The position numbers and the translations under genes were made by a program. This document shows positions 6,461 to 9,206 of a stretch of DNA of 9,206 nt, one piece after another (positions within the stretch are counted from its first letter, which is position 1; the number at the start of each line of letters is the position of its first letter). The stretch is from an uncultured Ruminococcus sp. (GTDB taxonomy: Bacteria; Bacillota; Clostridia; Oscillospirales; Ruminococcaceae). The DNA is taken from contig CALEJX010000282.1 in assembly GCA_937898375.1 (NCBI GenBank), positions 1-9,206 of the forward strand, given 5' to 3'. The notes under the pieces were generated by a model. The model was given only the letters and a program-made list of their open reading frames with translations, did not search any database and had not been told where the DNA came from.

Positions 6461-7084
6461 ATGGCAGAGACTAAAAAAACTTTGCACAAGCAGGACAAAC
6501 GCAGTAAAAGGATCGTTTTTGTTTCAAACTGCCTGCTGAACGCCAATAACAAGGTGTTTGAATTTGCAAGATACAGCGGAATGTTCTCCGATGTGGTGAA
6601 GATACTGGATAAATACGGCTTCGGCGTTATGCAAATGCCCTGTCCAGAGGTTTTGTATATGGGCAACCAGCGCTGGTGGACAAGCCGAAATCTTTACGAC
6701 AACGCAGGCTACCGCCGTCTTTGCAGACAGCTTGCAGCACAAACGGCAGATTATATTGCAAATTACTACAAGGTCGGTTATGAAGTCACCGCCATTCTCA
6801 CTTGCGATGGCTCGCCAAGCTGCGGCATAACAAAGTCGAGCTTCTGCGAGGATTGGGGCGGCAGGCCGAAAGAAGTCCCCAGAGTGCTTGTTGACAAGCC
6901 GGGGATATTTATGGAAGAACTGCTGGGAGAGCTTGCAGACAGAGGTCTTGAAGCACCCCCTGTATACGGTCTTATGATGGACGACAGAGAAAAGTCCACC
7001 GAAGATATCTTGCAGGAATTTGACGATTACATCAGCCACCGAATAGATACTGTCGGCAAAACACAGACCAACGCAAAAAAATAA
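6461..7084 (+). CDS. TudS-related (DUF523-like) putative desulfidase
   Basis: A 207-residue soluble protein that I recognise as related to the DUF523/TudS family. TudS is an iron-sulfur desulfidase that removes sulfur from 2-thiouracil to give uracil, using a cluster held by three cysteines. The three expected cysteine sites are present: SNCLLNAN (Cys24), MPCPE (Cys61, followed by Glu63) and GSPSCG (Cys121). An extra Cys115 sits in TCDGSPSCG. A lysine/arginine-rich tail of about 17 residues precedes the core, and WW at 72-73 and the GGRPKEVPR segment look like subfamily traits. The ATG follows AGGAAAG (6443-6449) by 11 bases. The gene lies 25 bases before a PreA-type gene, fitting a role upstream of pyrimidine reduction. 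The activity is predicted from family and context, and the substrate may differ from thiouracil. Confidence 0.75.
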   Translation: MAETKKTLHKQDKRSKRIVFVSNCLLNANNKVFEFARYSGMFSDVVKILDKYGFGVMQMPCPEVLYMGNQRWWTSRNLYDNAGYRRLCRQLAAQTADYIANYYKVGYEVTAILTCDGSPSCGITKSSFCEDWGGRPKEVPRVLVDKPGIFMEELLGELADRGLEAPPVYGLMMDDREKSTEDILQEFDDYISHRIDTVGKTQTNAKK

Positions 7085-7096
7085 GATATAGTATTT

Positions 7097-7100
7097 GGAG
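7097..7100 (+). promoter_or_regulatory. RBS deciding the PreA-like start
   Basis: GGAG lies 9 bases before the ATG at 7110. In-frame TTG codons at 7095 and 7101 overlap or abut this site and are rejected as starts. Confidence 0.55.
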
Positions 7101-7109
7101 TTGAGATAT

Positions 7110-8306
7110 ATGTCAGCAACACTCAGAACGAATTTCGCAGGGATAGAAATGGACAGCCCATTTATTCTTGCTTCGGCACCGCCAACAACAAATTTCGATC
7201 AGATCGCAAGAGCCTTTGAAGCGGGCTGGGGCGGCGCAGTTTTAAAGACCGCACAGTATTCCCCTAGATTCATAAAGCGCAACGTCAACCCGAGGATAAG
7301 GGCGGTGAAAAGAAACGGAAAGATAGAAGCTTTCACGAATTTCGAGATCGGAAGCCCGAAAACTATCGAAGAATTTGTCAAGGGTATACGCTGGCTGAAA
7401 GAAAGATTTCCCGAAAAAGCGGTGATATCGAGCCTTATCCATTCTGACGAATTGCACGAAAGCGAGTGGAAAGAGTTGACCAAAGCCTTTGATCAGGCTG
7501 GTGCGGACGCTTTCGAGCTGAACTTATCCTGCTCCCACGGACAGGCTGAGAGCGGCGGCGGAGCTGCTATCGGCGCAAATGACGTTATGATAGAAAAGGT
7601 GGTGGGTTGGGTAACTTCCACCACTTTAAAGCCTGTTATGCCAAAGCTTACAGCACTCACCGCTGACCTGCCTTCAAAAGGTCTTGCGGCAAAGCGTGGG
7701 GGAGCGAGAGCGCTGACGGCGATAAACACCATAAGCTCTCTCCCGGGCATTGACCTTGAAACAATGGTTCCTTTCAACAGCGTTGACGGCAAAAGCGCAT
7801 TTCAAGGTCTGAGCGGCCGACCTCTCAAGCCCATAGCTTTGCGAAGCGTTGCACAGCTTTCAATGGCAACGGGTCTGCCTATATCGGCAACAGGCGGAAT
7901 ATACGATTGGCACGATTGCGCAGAGTTCATTGCCGTAGGTGCAAGCACCTTGCAGGTGTGTTCGGCGGTAATGGAAAGCGGCTACGGCGTTGTGAAAAAT
8001 ATGTCCAAAGGGCTTGTGGAGTTTATGGAAAAGTCGGGCTATGAAACTATTTCAGACTTCTGCGGAAAGGCTCTTGAAAATATCGTAAAGCACAACCAGC
8101 TCAACAGGGCATATAAAATGTGCGCTTGCGTTGACACGGAGAAGTGCATAGGCTGTGGAAAGTGCAAAATAAGCTGTGCAGACAATGGTTACAGCGCAAT
8201 AGATATCGCAGACAAGAAAGCCTTTTGCAGCAAGGAAAAATGTGACGGCTGCGGACTTTGCTCACAGATATGCCCCGTTGGCGCAATAAGAATGGTGAGA
8301 AAATGA
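7110..8306 (+). CDS. preA: PreA-type dihydropyrimidine dehydrogenase subunit
   Basis: A 398-residue cytoplasmic flavo-iron-sulfur enzyme: an FMN-binding TIM barrel of the dihydroorotate/dihydropyrimidine dehydrogenase family (about 1-310) fused to a C-terminal two-cluster ferredoxin domain, as in E. coli PreA. The catalytic loop NLSCSHG (138-144) carries the expected active-site Cys141. Matching pig DPD from memory, the pyrimidine-contacting residues are all kept: Asn77 and Glu79 (TNFEI), Asn138, Ser140, Asn206 and Thr207 (AINT), with FMN-site lysines 46 and 179. GKSAFQGLSGRPLKPIALR (227-245) and SATGGI (259-264) are family signatures. Clusters: Cys346/349/352/356 and Cys378/381/384/388. It should reduce uracil or thymine-like rings, or run in reverse. 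The usual NAD(P)H-flavoprotein partner PreT is not in the window, so electrons may come from ferredoxin or from a gene further on. A different planar ring substrate is possible. Confidence 0.82.
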   Translation: MSATLRTNFAGIEMDSPFILASAPPTTNFDQIARAFEAGWGGAVLKTAQYSPRFIKRNVNPRIRAVKRNGKIEAFTNFEIGSPKTIEEFVKGIRWLKERFPEKAVISSLIHSDELHESEWKELTKAFDQAGADAFELNLSCSHGQAESGGGAAIGANDVMIEKVVGWVTSTTLKPVMPKLTALTADLPSKGLAAKRGGARALTAINTISSLPGIDLETMVPFNSVDGKSAFQGLSGRPLKPIALRSVAQLSMATGLPISATGGIYDWHDCAEFIAVGASTLQVCSAVMESGYGVVKNMSKGLVEFMEKSGYETISDFCGKALENIVKHNQLNRAYKMCACVDTEKCIGCGKCKISCADNGYSAIDIADKKAFCSKEKCDGCGLCSQICPVGAIRMVRK

Positions 8307-9206
8307 AAGCTTTAAATGACCTGAATATCTTAAATGCGAAGCTTTGCGACAAAAGCGGCATAAGAAGCGCTGATATCGGCATAAAGGACGGTATCATAAC
8401 GCAAGTCGCTGAGAATGGCACAAAGCTTGAGGACGCAAAGCAGAGTGCAGATCTTTCAGGGCGGCTTGTTATCCCTGCAATGATCGACACCCACACCCAC
8501 ATCAGGGGCGGCGGATTTGCCTATCGTGAGGACTTTCGCTCGGGCTCGACCGCTGCGGCGTCGGGTGGCGTGGGAACGTTCTTTGAAATGCCAGGCGGCA
8601 AGACCCCTGTGGTGGATAGGGCTTCTTTTGAAAAGCGCAAGGCAGAAATGCTTCGTGACAGCATAATAGATTTCAGAATGTATGCAGGAGCAGGCTTTGA
8701 CAACCTTGATAAGCTCCCAGAGCTTGCGGCTTGCGGAGCGGTGGGATTCAAGACTTTTATGAACCCGCCGCTGAAAGGTAGAGAGCGTGAATTTGTGGGG
8801 CTTTGCGCTCCTGACGAACAGGCGCTTGAAAAGATAATGACGGCGGTAAAGCAGACCGGTCTTTCACTTACTATCCATTGTGAGGACTATGACATCATCA
8901 CCCGTGAGACCGCAAGGCTGAAAGCAGAGGGGGCTGACGGCGCAGAAGCATATTTCCGCTCGCACCCTGATATTTCAGAGATAAAGGCGGTGAAAACAGC
9001 CATAAGGTGCGCAGAGAAAACAGGCTGCAAGGTCAATGTCGCCCACGTCAGCACAACAAAAGCTGCAAGGCTTATTACAGCCGCCAGGCAGCGTGGGGTA
9101 GATATCTGCGGCGAAACTACTCTGCATTATCTTTTCTACTGTGATGAAGATATGGCGTGTCAAGGGGGATATGCCCGAATGAAGCCGCCTTTCAGAAGCC
9201 GAGAAG
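8303..9206 (+). CDS. Cyclic-amide amidohydrolase, 3' end beyond window
   Basis: The gene overlaps the PreA-like stop (ATGA) and stays open to the right edge, giving 301 residues of an expected 440-460. It belongs to the dihydroorotase/allantoinase/hydantoinase branch of metal-dependent amidohydrolases, which open cyclic amide rings. Visible metal ligands are His64 and His66 (DTHTHIR), Lys150 (VGFKTFM, the lysine normally carbamylated), His192 (TIHCED) and His248 (NVAHVST). The final Asp ligand would lie past the edge. GFAYREDFRSGS (71-82), GETTLHYL (270-277) and RMKPPFR (292-298) resemble dihydroorotase/allantoinase more than classical dihydropyrimidinase. However, MPGGKTP (96-102) replaces the MPNTxPP found in dihydroorotases, losing the Asn that helps hold the substrate carboxylate, so dihydroorotate is an unlikely substrate. 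Following the PreA-like gene, opening of a dihydropyrimidine or hydantoin-type ring is the best guess. Confidence 0.82.
   Translation, partial: MKALNDLNILNAKLCDKSGIRSADIGIKDGIITQVAENGTKLEDAKQSADLSGRLVIPAMIDTHTHIRGGGFAYREDFRSGSTAAASGGVGTFFEMPGGKTPVVDRASFEKRKAEMLRDSIIDFRMYAGAGFDNLDKLPELAACGAVGFKTFMNPPLKGREREFVGLCAPDEQALEKIMTAVKQTGLSLTIHCEDYDIITRETARLKAEGADGAEAYFRSHPDISEIKAVKTAIRCAEKTGCKVNVAHVSTTKAARLITAARQRGVDICGETTLHYLFYCDEDMACQGGYARMKPPFRSRE

Noticed and set aside
6524..7039. A 171-codon open frame on the - strand opposite the TudS-like gene.
   Set aside because: It lies wholly across a gene with recognisable motifs, has no RBS or family resemblance, and is best seen as a shadow of the + strand codon pattern. 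The same holds for the other - strand open frames.
7560..7575. Apparent loss of the DPD catalytic cysteine: Ile154 lines up with a cysteine in the pig sequence motif GLACG.
   Set aside because: On re-reading, the catalytic cysteine of this family is the one in NLSC (pig Cys671, next to Asn668 and Ser670), and it is present here as Cys141. The GLACG cysteine is not the catalytic one.

Overview
The window looks like chromosomal DNA of an anaerobic low-to-mid GC Firmicute, most likely an Oscillospiraceae/Ruminococcus-type gut clostridium. This rests on strong purine-rich Shine-Dalgarno sites, TTG and GTG starts, an A+T-rich promoter region, oxygen-sensitive iron-sulfur proteins, and intergenic hairpin repeats beginning TGTAGGGG, a style I associate with that group. 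The assignment is inference; there is no rRNA or marker gene here. All eight genes lie on the + strand and no confident gene is seen on the - strand.

Layout. Bases 1-289 are non-coding: a REP-like hairpin (20-65), a pair of 9-bp direct repeats (90-98, 112-120), and a promoter with a TATAAT -10 box (215-220) preceded by a near-perfect palindrome (176-197) about 41 bases before the expected transcription start. Then come an EamA/DMT-family membrane transporter (290-1204) and a MmgE/PrpD-family protein (1282-2688). A strong terminator-like hairpin (2716-2769) sits directly before the ribosome-binding site of a four-gene ABC importer: ATPase (2787-3554), two permeases (3560-4384 and 4371-5156) and an NMT1/THI5-like lipoprotein (5230-6288). 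After a 172-base gap holding a compound hairpin repeat (6313-6427) come three tightly packed enzyme genes: a TudS-related (DUF523-like) putative desulfidase (6461-7084), a PreA-type dihydropyrimidine dehydrogenase subunit with two [4Fe-4S] motifs (7110-8306), and a cyclic-amide amidohydrolase that overlaps it by 4 bases and runs off the right edge (8303-9206).

How it may work together. The most economical reading is an uptake and catabolic cluster for a pyrimidine-like or other cyclic-amide compound. The importer would bring in a heteroaromatic ring, the TudS-like protein could remove a thiocarbonyl sulfur, the PreA-like enzyme would reduce the ring (its predicted pyrimidine-contacting residues are all present), and the amidohydrolase would open the reduced ring. 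A desulfidase placed directly before ring reduction and ring opening suggests a thiopyrimidine (for example 2-thiouracil) or related sulfur-containing ring as substrate. This is a hypothesis from gene order and motifs. The roles of the MmgE/PrpD protein and the DMT transporter in it are unknown, and no PreT-type electron-transfer partner or carbamoyl-amino-acid hydrolase is visible before the window ends.
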